From an uncultured Pelagibacteraceae bacterium (GTDB lineage Bacteria; Pseudomonadota; Alphaproteobacteria; Pelagibacterales; Pelagibacteraceae): a stretch of 64,000 bases of DNA. A program made the translations under genes and the position numbers. Where the stretch lies: contig CACEOF010000001.1 in NCBI GenBank assembly GCA_902561095.1, positions 62,001 through 126,000 of the forward strand. The letters are read 5' to 3'. This document shows, piece by piece, positions 8,636-17,189 of the stretch. Every line of letters starts with the position of its first letter. Position 1 is the stretch's first letter. Under the pieces are notes generated by a model that was not told the DNA's origin, made no database searches, and saw only the letters and a list, made by a program, of their open reading frames with translations.

Positions 8636-9763
8636 ATGTACAATACAGTTATTGCTGGCTACTCAAGATCACCTTTTACTATGGCAGATAAAGGAGGATT
8701 AATTGATGTAAAGCCAGTAAATCTTCTAGCTGAAGTAATTAGAAGTTTAATATTTAAAACTAAAATTAATCCAGACCAAATTGAAGATGTTATTATAGGT
8801 TGTGCCTTTCAAGTTGGTGAGCAGTGTTTTAATATTGGTAGATTGGTGACCTTTTTATCTAATTTAGACATTAAAATACCAGGTATGACTGTAGATAGAT
8901 GGTGTGGTTCTTCTATGGAAGCAATTCATATTGCTGCAGGTAAAATTGCAATGGGTTCGGGAAAAATGTTTTTATGTGGTGGAGTTGAAAGTATGACAAG
9001 AGTTAGGACTGGGTTTGATCCTTTGCCTTACCCTTTTAGCGAAAATAGTGAACAAAACCCACACTTATATCTATCAATGGGTACTACTGCAGAAAATGTT
9101 GCAAAGAAATATAAAATTTCAAGATTAGAACAACAAGAATTTACTATAGAGAGTCATGAAAAAGCACATCATGCACAAAACCATGGAAACTTTAAAAATG
9201 AAATTGTTAGTATTAATAATTGTGATGTTGATGGAAATATTAGGCCAAATAGCACTATGGATAAATTAAGTAAATTAAAACCTGCTTTTGACACAAATGG
9301 AACAGTTACTGCAGCTACTGCTTCAGCATTAACGGATGGTGCAGCGGTTACATTAATTTGTGAAGAAAATTTTGCTAAACAAAATAAGTTAGAAATTTAT
9401 GGAAGAATAAAATCTACTGCCATAGAGGGTTGTGACCCAAATTTTATGGGATTAGGACCTATATCTGCTACAAAGAAAGCGCTAAAAAGAGCTGATCTTT
9501 TAATTAAAGATATTGACATAATAGAATTAAATGAAGCTTTTGCGTCTCAATCACTAGCATGTATAAAAGATCTAGATATTGATCATAATAAAGTTAATTT
9601 AGATGGGGGTGCTATAGCTCTTGGGCATCCATTAGGGGCAACTGGTGCTAGGATCACTGGAAAAGCCGCCGAGTTATTAAAAAGAGAAAATAAAAAGTTT
9701 GCTCTTTCAACTCAATGTATTGGTCTTGGAATGGGAATTGCTACTGTAATAGAGTCTGTATAA
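8636..9763 (+). CDS. fadA: Acetyl-CoA acyltransferase (thiolase)
   Basis: This 375-residue thiolase cleaves 3-ketoacyl-CoA, or condenses acetyl-CoA, through a covalent cysteine. The nucleophile is C90 in DRWCGSSM, the histidine is H331 in GGAIALGHPLGATGAR, and the second cysteine is C361 in STQCIGLGMG. The length is slightly below the usual 390. The gene is divergent from the dehydrogenase/hydratase fusion, which supports a degradative beta-oxidation role over an acetoacetyl-CoA biosynthetic one. The 3' end meets the convergent permease gene with three bases between them and no obvious terminator. Confidence 0.9.
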   Translation: MYNTVIAGYSRSPFTMADKGGLIDVKPVNLLAEVIRSLIFKTKINPDQIEDVIIGCAFQVGEQCFNIGRLVTFLSNLDIKIPGMTVDRWCGSSMEAIHIAAGKIAMGSGKMFLCGGVESMTRVRTGFDPLPYPFSENSEQNPHLYLSMGTTAENVAKKYKISRLEQQEFTIESHEKAHHAQNHGNFKNEIVSINNCDVDGNIRPNSTMDKLSKLKPAFDTNGTVTAATASALTDGAAVTLICEENFAKQNKLEIYGRIKSTAIEGCDPNFMGLGPISATKKALKRADLLIKDIDIIELNEAFASQSLACIKDLDIDHNKVNLDGGAIALGHPLGATGARITGKAAELLKRENKKFALSTQCIGLGMGIATVIESV

Positions 9764-9766
9764 GCT

Positions 9767-10621
9767 TTATCTATTGATTCCTCTTAATCTCTCAGATCTT
9801 CTTCTCAATAATTCTGCCGTTACTAGAATTAAAGTAGATAAAATAATTAAGCATGTTGCAACTGCAAGAATAGTTGGGCTTAGTTGCTCTCTTAAACCTG
9901 TCCACATTTGAACTGGAATAGTTGTATTTTCTAATCCTGCTAAAAATAATACTACAACCACCTCATCAAATGATGTAACAAATGCGAATAATCCTCCTGA
10001 AATTACACCTGGAAGTATCAAAGGTAATGTAATTTTCATAAATGTGTTTACTGGATTACTACCCAAGCTTGATGCTGCTCGTGTAACACTATGGTCAAAA
10101 CCTGATAAAGTTGCAGTGACAGTAATTACCACAAAAGGAGTTCCCAATATTATGTGTGCCATAACTATTCCTGTATGAGTAGCTGCCAAACCAACTTTTG
10201 CCATAAAAAAGAAAATAGCTACTCCAGAGATAATCAATGGAACAATCATTGGTGAGATTAAAACTGCCATAATCAAACCTTTATATGGCATATGTCTACT
10301 ACTTAATCCTAAAGCAGCAAGTGTTCCTAAAATAATTGATCCTATCGTTGCAAATATTGCAATTATAAAACTATTCTTTGCAGCTAGTCCCCACGGATTT
10401 TTAGTTCCATAAACCATTTCGTGATACCATCTAAAAGAGAAAGCATCAGGATCAAGTCTTTTCATTCCTTCAGAAAAAACTAAAAACTCTTCTGCATTAA
10501 ATGATAATGGAAAAATTACAAATAAAGGTGCAATTAAAAAGAAAAATACAAATGTGCAAATAGCAATATAAAAATAGTGCCAAATTCTATATCGTGTTTC
10601 TGTATAAGTTGGTAATGCCAT
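9767..10621 (-). CDS. potC: Polyamine-type ABC transporter permease (PotC-like)
   Basis: This 284-residue inner-membrane permease has about six hydrophobic segments. Its cytoplasmic EAA-type loop reads TRAASSLGSNPVNTFMKITLPLILPG, which contacts the ATPase; this match is to the BPD_transp_1 family. It is the last gene of the eutA-doeA-potA-potD-potB-potC run, two bases after potB. By homology it would import spermidine or putrescine. The operon context with ectoine-degradation genes makes ectoine, hydroxyectoine or a related cyclic amine an alternative substrate. Confidence 0.85.
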   Translation of the reverse strand: MALPTYTETRYRIWHYFYIAICTFVFFFLIAPLFVIFPLSFNAEEFLVFSEGMKRLDPDAFSFRWYHEMVYGTKNPWGLAAKNSFIIAIFATIGSIILGTLAALGLSSRHMPYKGLIMAVLISPMIVPLIISGVAIFFFMAKVGLAATHTGIVMAHIILGTPFVVITVTATLSGFDHSVTRAASSLGSNPVNTFMKITLPLILPGVISGGLFAFVTSFDEVVVVLFLAGLENTTIPVQMWTGLREQLSPTILAVATCLIILSTLILVTAELLRRRSERLRGINR

Positions 10622-10623
10622 AA

Positions 10624-11886
10624 TTAACCTAATTTAATATTATCAACACCTACTAGTTTGTTATAAATCCAATAAATTACTAAAACTCCTGATAACAACA
10701 TTAAACCCATTGCTGATGCAAAACTCCAATCTAATGTGGTTTTCATATGATAAGCTATTTGATTACTTATCAGTGTGCCTGAGGCTCCTCCAACTAATGC
10801 TGGAGTGATATAATACCCAATTGCTAAAATAAATACTAGCAAGCAACCTGCGCCAATACCTGGGATAGTTAATGGAAAATAAACTTTCCAAAATGCAATA
10901 AATGGTGTTCCACCTAAAGACTTACCTGCTCTCATTAAGCTTGGAGATATTGTTTTCATGACACTGTAAAGTGGAAGAACCATGAAAGGCAATAATATTT
11001 GTGTCATAGCCACGTAAGTTCCAACCTTATTATACATCATCTCAGGTCTACTATCATCTGCAACAAGACCAATCATTACAAAGAAATCATTTACTACTCC
11101 CTGTTGCTGTAACAAAATCATCCAACTGGCAGTTCTTACTAACAGCGAAGTCCAGAAAGGTAACAAAACACATATCATTAGAAGATTGCTATATTTCATA
11201 GGTAGTGTTGCAAGTAAGTGAGCTATTGGATAACCCATTAAAAAACAAAAGATGGTTACAAACAAAGCAATTTCTAGGGTTCTTAGCCAAAGTATTCTAT
11301 GTATTCGTCTATCCTCATCTACTTGTGCAATACTTCCGTCTGCAGCAAGATACATATCCATACCTTTTAAATATTTAGCCATAGTATATGGTGGTGCTGT
11401 TCGTTTAATTGCTTGCCAGTACTCAACATCTCTCCATCTTTTATGAATCTTCATAATTTGTTGTTTGATACTTTGACTTTCATCGATTTTATTTCTTTTA
11501 ATTTGTCTCATTAATTTTTTGGTGATGGAATTAAAACCATTTTTTTCTTTATTTAATCTTTGACCAAGTTTTCCTTGTGTTTGATTTTCAATTAAAACCT
11601 TATAATCTGAGTAGAAACCATCAAAAACTTCTTCTGGTGGCAATTCTTTTCCATCCCATTTTTCCATAGCTTTAAAAGTTTTAGGAAGCATATTTGTGAT
11701 CATTTTATCGTCTACACTTCTTGTAAACATCTCCCCAATTGGAAAAACATATGTAATGAATAAGAATAATAGTAATGGAGCAACAAGAAGGAAGGCTTTA
11801 ATTTTATTCTTCTTTTCTGCCTTTTTTAGACTGACCTCAAGTGGAATTCCGTCAGTAGTTAAAATTTGTTTTGTTTCTGAGCTCAT
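10624..11886 (-). CDS. potB: Polyamine-type ABC transporter permease with long periplasmic loop (PotB-like)
   Basis: This 420-residue permease is much longer than E. coli PotB (about 285). The extra length is a charged, largely helical insertion of about 140 residues, positions 55-200, between the first membrane segment (about 30-50) and the second. The permease core is normal, with MRAGKSLGGTPFIAFWKVYFPL as the ATPase-contact loop. Similar long loops occur in other proteobacterial permeases of this subfamily. The loop faces the periplasm and might interact with the binding protein. The start codon follows directly after the T-tract of a hairpin terminator, so expression depends on readthrough or anti-termination from potD. 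Confidence 0.85.
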   Translation of the reverse strand: MSSETKQILTTDGIPLEVSLKKAEKKNKIKAFLLVAPLLLFLFITYVFPIGEMFTRSVDDKMITNMLPKTFKAMEKWDGKELPPEEVFDGFYSDYKVLIENQTQGKLGQRLNKEKNGFNSITKKLMRQIKRNKIDESQSIKQQIMKIHKRWRDVEYWQAIKRTAPPYTMAKYLKGMDMYLAADGSIAQVDEDRRIHRILWLRTLEIALFVTIFCFLMGYPIAHLLATLPMKYSNLLMICVLLPFWTSLLVRTASWMILLQQQGVVNDFFVMIGLVADDSRPEMMYNKVGTYVAMTQILLPFMVLPLYSVMKTISPSLMRAGKSLGGTPFIAFWKVYFPLTIPGIGAGCLLVFILAIGYYITPALVGGASGTLISNQIAYHMKTTLDWSFASAMGLMLLSGVLVIYWIYNKLVGVDNIKLG

Positions 11887-11917
11887 AAAAAAAGGGCGGT
11901 TAATTAATAACCGCCCT
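11887..11917 (-). terminator. Intrinsic terminator between potD and potB
   Basis: Two perfect 10-base arms, AGGGCGGTTA (11893-11902) and TAACCGCCCT (11908-11917), enclose a five-base loop. On the minus strand the hairpin is followed by seven T residues (11887-11893) and then at once by the potB ATG. It lies 37 bases after the potD stop. The GC-rich stem is striking in this AT-rich sequence. It is likely to terminate most potD transcripts, with partial readthrough into the permease genes. Confidence 0.88.
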
Positions 11918-11953
11918 AAATATATTATATTAATTCAGTGTTTAAAACTGAAA

Positions 11954-13072
11954 TTATAGGCCTGCTTTCATTGCTTCCCATTTTTCACCAATCTCTGTTC
12001 CGTTGTCAGCCCAGTAGAAAGGATCAACTAAGAAATATTTCTTAGTATTTTGAGGAGATGTAGGCATTTGAGGCATCATTTCAGTTTTACCATCTTTGTA
12101 CCAAGGCTCATTAGCTTTGATAATTTCTAAAGATGATAATCTGTATGGCGCATATGCAATATACTTAGCGCTACCAGCTAACATTTCAGTGTTAGTCATC
12201 ATAGCTAAAGCTTTTTTAGCATTTGCTTCATCTGGTCCACCCTTAACTAATGCAAAATACTCATAGTCAAGACCTTGACCGTGCCATACTTGCTTAATTG
12301 GTGCACCTTCACCTACTTCAGCATTAAAGAATCTTCCGTTCCAACCAGTTGCCATAACAACTTCACCAGCAACTAATAGTTCTGGTGGTTGAGCACCTGC
12401 AGACCAGAATACACATCCACCATCTGGATCTGTACAAAGTTCTTTAATTTTATTCATTGCTCTATCAACACCACCTTCTTCTTCAAGTTTTTTGTATAGG
12501 AATTCTCCACCTTTACCCATATTTACACCATCAGCAGCTAAAGCGATTTCAAGGTTTGTTAGAGCACTTTTGTAGATTGCTCTTTTACCTGGAAATTTTT
12601 TAGTGTTAAAAAAGTCTTTGATAGTTTTTGGTTCTTTACCATCAAAAGCTCTTGTATCAAAAGCATAATTCCAAGAGTAAAGAATATTTCCAACTGCACA
12701 CTCACTTGGCATTGGAGCAAAGAAGTCTTCACTTGCAGGTGTTCCATCTGGTGCTGCCGGGAAATCTTTGTCAAAATCAAATTTAACAAATATACCTTCG
12801 TCACAACCATTAATAGTATCAAATGCAAATACATCGATGATATCCCAAGTTATAGCACCCGCCTCTTTTTGTGCTTTGATCTCTGATAATCCTCCAGAAT
12901 AGTCAACCCAGTTAATATCTATACCAAGTTTCTTAGCTGTTGGATCACCATACCCTTGTTTTTGAGAGTCTGTATATGCTCCACCCCAAGATGCTACAGT
13001 AACAGCAAGGGCTGAAGAAGTTACAGATACAACAAAAGAAAGAGCAAGTAACAATTTACTTAATTTTCTCAT
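11954..13072 (-). CDS. potD: Periplasmic binding protein of the polyamine-type ABC transporter (PotD-like)
   Basis: This 372-residue periplasmic solute-binding protein has a signal peptide (MRKLSKLLLALSF, cleavage near SSALA) followed by VTVASWGGAYTDSQK, the usual opening of the PotD/PotF family. The start is set at 13072 because GGAGG lies eight bases upstream. An in-frame ATG at 13147 would add 25 residues before the signal peptide and overlap the promoter. Residues such as W74 and the acidic patch near 70-80 could line the ligand site, but the ligand cannot be told from the sequence. The gene has its own promoter and terminator, which suggests high expression. Confidence 0.88.
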   Translation of the reverse strand: MRKLSKLLLALSFVVSVTSSALAVTVASWGGAYTDSQKQGYGDPTAKKLGIDINWVDYSGGLSEIKAQKEAGAITWDIIDVFAFDTINGCDEGIFVKFDFDKDFPAAPDGTPASEDFFAPMPSECAVGNILYSWNYAFDTRAFDGKEPKTIKDFFNTKKFPGKRAIYKSALTNLEIALAADGVNMGKGGEFLYKKLEEEGGVDRAMNKIKELCTDPDGGCVFWSAGAQPPELLVAGEVVMATGWNGRFFNAEVGEGAPIKQVWHGQGLDYEYFALVKGGPDEANAKKALAMMTNTEMLAGSAKYIAYAPYRLSSLEIIKANEPWYKDGKTEMMPQMPTSPQNTKKYFLVDPFYWADNGTEIGEKWEAMKAGL

Positions 13073-13118
13073 TATTCCTCCGTTTAAACGTTTAATATAA
13101 ATTAATTTATATAAGCAA

Positions 13119-13147
13119 ATTACACCAAAATGACTATTAAGAGTCAA
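13119..13147 (-). promoter_or_regulatory. Strong sigma-70-type promoter before potD
   Basis: On the minus strand TTGACT (13142-13147) and TGTAAT (13119-13124) are separated by exactly 17 bases. Transcription would begin about 40 bases before the potD ATG, leaving room for the GGAGG ribosome-binding site. This is the most consensus-like promoter seen in the window. It lies in the 123-base gap between potA and potD. Confidence 0.65.
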
Positions 13148-13195
13148 CAGCTTATAATGTTCTTATTCTTACTTATACTTTAATAAATTGATTGT

Positions 13196-14281
13196 TTATT
13201 TTGGGTCTAAAGCTCTTGCGTCGTAACTATTCCAGCCAATTTTAATTTCTTGGCTAACCTTAAGCTCTAAATTAGATGTGGAGTTTGGTACTTTTAAAAT
13301 AAATTCTGGGTTACCTAATAAATTAACTCTTACCCTAGTATGATCTCCATGATAAATTACTTCTTCTATCTTACCACTAAACATATTATCCATTTTTTCA
13401 GCTGGTTCGATTAAAGCTCTCTCCGGCCTTAGAGATACAGTTGTTTTCTCCCCTTTAGATTTTACCGAAATAGCATTAGATAATATTTCAGCATTTGATA
13501 ATTTTACTTTACATTCATCTCCCGAAATATCTGAAACTTCACCATTAAATGTATTATTTTCACCTATAAATTCTGCAACGAATGAATTTACTGGCTTTTC
13601 ATAAAGTTCTGCGGGGCTTGATAACTGTTGAACTTTTCCATCATTAAACACTGCAATTCTATTAGACATTGTTAATGCTTCACTTTGGTCATGAGTAACA
13701 TAAACTACAGTTACTCCTATACTTTCATGGATATGTTTAATTTCATATTGCATACTCTCTCTTAAATTTTTATCCAAAGCGCCTAAAGGTTCATCCATCA
13801 AAACCACTGCTGGATCAAAAACTAAAGCTCTGGCTACTGCTACTCTTTGCTGTTGTCCTCCTGAAAGCTGTCCCGGCATTCTTGATTCAAACCCATTTAA
13901 TGAAACCATCGATAAAGCTTTATCAACTTTTTTATCAATTTCATCTTTCTCGATTTTTCTAACTCTCAATGGAAAAGCTAAATTTTCATAAACTGTCATG
14001 TGTGGAAAAAGTGCATAATTTTGAAATACCATTCCAATTCCTCTTTTATGAGGAGGTATGTTAGAAATTATATTTCCATCTAATAAAATTTCACCATTTG
14101 TAGGAGTTTCAAAACCAGCAAGCATCATCAGACAAGTTGTTTTACCAGATCCAGATGGACCCAGCATGGTAATGAATTCGCCCTCAGCAATATCTAATTG
14201 AAGATCTTTAACAACTAAAACTTTACCATCATAACTTTTGTCAACTTTATCAAATTTAACGAATTCTGGATTTTTAGACAT
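13196..14281 (-). CDS. potA: ATP-binding subunit of the polyamine-type ABC transporter (PotA-like)
   Basis: This 361-residue cytoplasmic ATPase energises the PotBC-type permease. It has Walker A GPSGSGKTT near residue 41, the signature LSGGQQQRVAVARAL, and Walker B VVLMDEPLGALD. A C-terminal TOBE-like regulatory region lies at about 280-355, which is typical of PotA/MalK importers. It lies 45 bases downstream of the doeA-like gene on the same strand. The ATG is directly preceded by TATATTCACCTTT, a 13-mer also found just upstream of the eutA-like gene. Confidence 0.9.
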   Translation of the reverse strand: MSKNPEFVKFDKVDKSYDGKVLVVKDLQLDIAEGEFITMLGPSGSGKTTCLMMLAGFETPTNGEILLDGNIISNIPPHKRGIGMVFQNYALFPHMTVYENLAFPLRVRKIEKDEIDKKVDKALSMVSLNGFESRMPGQLSGGQQQRVAVARALVFDPAVVLMDEPLGALDKNLRESMQYEIKHIHESIGVTVVYVTHDQSEALTMSNRIAVFNDGKVQQLSSPAELYEKPVNSFVAEFIGENNTFNGEVSDISGDECKVKLSNAEILSNAISVKSKGEKTTVSLRPERALIEPAEKMDNMFSGKIEEVIYHGDHTRVRVNLLGNPEFILKVPNSTSNLELKVSQEIKIGWNSYDARALDPK

Positions 14282-14326
14282 AAAGGTGAATATAAAACAT
14301 TTGTGGTAATATAATTCAATAGCTAA

Positions 14327-15499
14327 TTAACTCTTAATATGAAGCTCTTTTGGAAAATTACAAAATAATTCTGATCCATTCTCTGTAACTCTAATCGCTT
14401 CAGATGCTTCTACCCCCCAATCACCAAATTGCATTACTGCAATCATGTGAAAACAAACATTAGGCTCAAGAACAGTCATATCACCTTTATGAATATTAAG
14501 AGTATGTTCGCCCCAATCTGGAGGATAGCCAATTCCAATTGAATACCCTGTTCTAGATTTTTTTTCTATTCCATATTTATCTAAAATTTTCCAAAATGCC
14601 TGAGCAACATCATCAGCAGTATTTCCAGGTTTGATTACACTAATTCCAGAATTTAAAGCCTCAATAGTTTTATTCATAGTATCTATTTTTTTTTGATCAG
14701 GTTTTCCTAATAAAACTGTTCGAGCCATTGGAGCATGATATCTTTTATAAGTTCCTGATAACTCAATTATTGTAGCTTCCCCTTCAACAAATTTATCTTG
14801 GGATGCGGTCAAATGAGATGCTGAAGTTCCTTTTCCTGTTGGAACTAATGTTGCAATACTTGCATATTCTCCCCCAAATTCCTCGGTTCCATAAAATAAT
14901 GATTTTTGAATTTCTCCAACTGCATCACACTGCCTTACACCTGGGTTAATAACTTCCATAGCAGTTCTCATTCCTTTTTCAGAAATTTTTGCTGCAGCTT
15001 TCATATAAGTAATTTCAGTTTCTGACTTAACTAATCTTACCCAATTAACTAGCCGATCACTGTCTTTTATTTTGGCATTAGGTAATCCCGATTTAATTTT
15101 TTCATAACAAAATGCTGTGAAATAATGTGCATCCATCTCTAAACCAATTGATAATTTATCCCACTTTCTCTCTTTAATAATGTTAACTAAGTAATCATAA
15201 GGATGTTTTGGCCAGGTATGAATATAAGATTCATCGTAAGCTATTATGTTCTCATTTTTTAAATAAGTTTTTAAGTAAGCTCCGCCTGCATCTTGAGCTC
15301 TTACAAAGCACAGTGGTTCTTCTGCATTAACATGTACAACAGCGCACTGTGCATAATAAAAAGACCATGCATCATAACCTGTTAAATAATTTAGGTTATT
15401 AGTGTCATGGGAGATTAATAGTTCAATGCCTTTGTCTTGCATCATAGATTGAACTTTCTTTAGTCTATGTTTGTATTCTTCTTTTGTAAAATACATCAA
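14327..15499 (-). CDS. doeA: Ectoine hydrolase homologue (DoeA/EutD, M24 family)
   Basis: This 390-residue protein has the creatinase/aminopeptidase-P two-domain fold. It resembles ectoine hydrolase closely in NLNYLTGYDAWSFY (about residues 38-51), SRTGYSIGIGYPPDWGEHT and the C-terminal FHMIAVMQFGDWGVE. DoeA opens the ectoine ring to give N-acetyl-2,4-diaminobutyrates. The two metal-binding aspartates of true M24 peptidases are absent: the segment reads ELSGTYKRYHAPMART. This agrees with creatinase-like, metal-free hydrolases. It overlaps the eutA-like gene by four bases and precedes the ABC transporter. DoeB, DoeC and DoeD homologues are not adjacent. Another cyclic amidine or amide remains possible as substrate. 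Confidence 0.75.
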   Translation of the reverse strand: MMYFTKEEYKHRLKKVQSMMQDKGIELLISHDTNNLNYLTGYDAWSFYYAQCAVVHVNAEEPLCFVRAQDAGGAYLKTYLKNENIIAYDESYIHTWPKHPYDYLVNIIKERKWDKLSIGLEMDAHYFTAFCYEKIKSGLPNAKIKDSDRLVNWVRLVKSETEITYMKAAAKISEKGMRTAMEVINPGVRQCDAVGEIQKSLFYGTEEFGGEYASIATLVPTGKGTSASHLTASQDKFVEGEATIIELSGTYKRYHAPMARTVLLGKPDQKKIDTMNKTIEALNSGISVIKPGNTADDVAQAFWKILDKYGIEKKSRTGYSIGIGYPPDWGEHTLNIHKGDMTVLEPNVCFHMIAVMQFGDWGVEASEAIRVTENGSELFCNFPKELHIKS

Positions 15500-16242
15500 T
15501 TTATTTGGAATAATTTACCAAATCCCCTTACTGAATTATTTTTATTTATTTTAACAAGGGTATCCCAAATCAATGCCTGGTTACTAGATAAAACCGTAGT
15601 ATTTAATCTCTTTTCTAATTTATCAATTATTGGTAATACCGGTAGAGCTGTACATGAAACAAACAGAGCATCTGCATTATTTAAATCAATGTTCGATAAT
15701 ACGTCATACAAATAATTTTGATCAACTTTACCAATATCAAGATCAGACTCGATATCAAAATATGCATTAGATGTAATATCAAAACCCTCACTTTTAAAAT
15801 ACTCCAAAACCTCATCATTTAATTTCTTACTATAAGGTGTAAATAAACACATTTTATTAATGTTCATTTTTTTAAGCGCTGTAATTGCAGCTGTACTTGG
15901 TGTGGTAACATCTGCTTTAGGTTTTGCTGCCTTAACTTTTTTTTCAATTGATGCATGCCCAGCAGCAATAGTTCCTGAGGTACAACCATAAACTACACAA
16001 TCTAGATCTTGATCTGGTAAAATATCTTTTGCAACCTCAGTAACTTTTTCCGACATTTTAATTAAGTTATCTTTTGTTAATGGATTGTAACTTTCAATTC
16101 GATTTACAAAAAAATCTATATCTCTATCTTTAATTACATTTCTAAAATCCTTTTCAATCATAAAGTCGCTTGCAAGTGCAATTAGTCCAACTCTTGGATT
16201 CGATTTACCAACATATTTAGGATCTATTTTTGTTGAATTCAT
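15496..16242 (-). CDS. eutA: EutA-like Asp/Glu racemase superfamily protein
   Basis: This 248-residue protein belongs to the superfamily of maleate isomerase, arylmalonate decarboxylase and Asp/Glu racemase. It has two pseudo-symmetric cysteines, C87 in VVYGCTSGT and C197 in LFVSCTALP. The N-terminal segment RVGLIALASDFMIEKDF is typical of the EutA branch, which occurs in ectoine and hydroxyectoine catabolic operons next to eutD (doeA), as here. EutA may act on a hydroxyectoine stereochemical or dehydration step; the precise reaction is not visible. It is the first gene of the operon, and its stop overlaps the doeA start by four bases. A maleate isomerase role is less likely given the neighbour. 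Confidence 0.7.
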   Translation of the reverse strand: MNSTKIDPKYVGKSNPRVGLIALASDFMIEKDFRNVIKDRDIDFFVNRIESYNPLTKDNLIKMSEKVTEVAKDILPDQDLDCVVYGCTSGTIAAGHASIEKKVKAAKPKADVTTPSTAAITALKKMNINKMCLFTPYSKKLNDEVLEYFKSEGFDITSNAYFDIESDLDIGKVDQNYLYDVLSNIDLNNADALFVSCTALPVLPIIDKLEKRLNTTVLSSNQALIWDTLVKINKNNSVRGFGKLFQIN

Positions 16243-16302
16243 ATTTTAAAAGGTGAATATATCAGAAGTTCTTTAATAATCATTAATATTAAAAATAACG
16301 AC

Positions 16303-17154
16303 ATGAATATAAAAGACACCTTTGTTGCATCTTTAGTTCCTATCTTTTTAGGTTTTGGTTTCGTTATTGCAAAACCTGCATTTGAATCTTTTCCACCAGT
16401 TTTATTGATGGGATTAAGATTTATGTTTGCTGCATCTATTTTGATTTGGTGGTTTCCAATACCTAGAGGTTACTTAAAAAAAATATTTATAGCATCCTTC
16501 ATAGCAAATACTTTGCAGTATAGTATAACCTACTCTGGTTTAAATTTAATAGACGCCTCAGCTGCAGTTCTTCTTGTTCAAACAGAGGTTCCTTTTGGAG
16601 TTATATTTGCCTATTTTATGCTTAAGGAAAAACCAACAATACGAGCTTTGATTGGTATAAGTATCGCTTTTGTTGGTGTTTATATTTTAACAGGATCTCC
16701 TAATTTAGATGGCAAGTTTATTGGTATTGGTCTTACTATCTTAGGTTCAGCAACTTGGGCGCTTGGTCAAGTATTGGTTAAACCATTGAGTAAAGAAATT
16801 AATCCTTTAGCTTTAGTCGCATGGTTGGCGTTATTTTCTGGTCCAATTCTAATGTTTTTTTCAGCACTAATAGATGGAAATACAATTAATTATTTTACTA
16901 ATGCAAAATTTGAACATTGGATCATTGCAATTTATATAGGTTTTATCATGCAACCAATTACTTATGGTTGTTTCTATTATGTTTTAAAGAATAATCCTCT
17001 TTACAAAGTACTTCCGATTGTCACAATGGGTATACCACCAACCGGATTATTAGCAGCTATTTTTTTGTTAGGAGAAAAGCCTACACAAGAATTATTTATT
17101 GGTGGAGCAATTATTATAGTTGGAGTATTATTAATTCTGTTAAAAAATAAATAA
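16303..17154 (+). CDS. DMT-superfamily EamA permease
   Basis: This 283-residue membrane protein is predicted to have ten transmembrane segments in two EamA repeats. The second repeat starts near residue 145 (GLTILGSATWALGQVLVKPLSK). The motifs VLLVQTEVPFGVIFAYFMLKEKP and GAIIIVGVLLILLKNK are typical of the family. EamA proteins move amino acids or other metabolites, usually as exporters. It is divergent from eutA, with 60 bases between the starts. The first gene of a plus-strand trio, it could be linked to the ectoine operon, but nothing in the sequence shows its substrate. Confidence 0.82.
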   Translation: MNIKDTFVASLVPIFLGFGFVIAKPAFESFPPVLLMGLRFMFAASILIWWFPIPRGYLKKIFIASFIANTLQYSITYSGLNLIDASAAVLLVQTEVPFGVIFAYFMLKEKPTIRALIGISIAFVGVYILTGSPNLDGKFIGIGLTILGSATWALGQVLVKPLSKEINPLALVAWLALFSGPILMFFSALIDGNTINYFTNAKFEHWIIAIYIGFIMQPITYGCFYYVLKNNPLYKVLPIVTMGIPPTGLLAAIFLLGEKPTQELFIGGAIIIVGVLLILLKNK

Positions 17155-17189
17155 TATTTTTTTTTATTAATATTAAATCAGAAAATAAA

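Noticed and set aside
13073..13147. Upstream ATG at 13147 extending potD by 25 residues
   Set aside because: The extension would place a non-hydrophobic segment before the signal peptide, overlaps the -35 box of the potD promoter, and lacks a ribosome-binding site. GGAGG sits directly upstream of the ATG at 13072.
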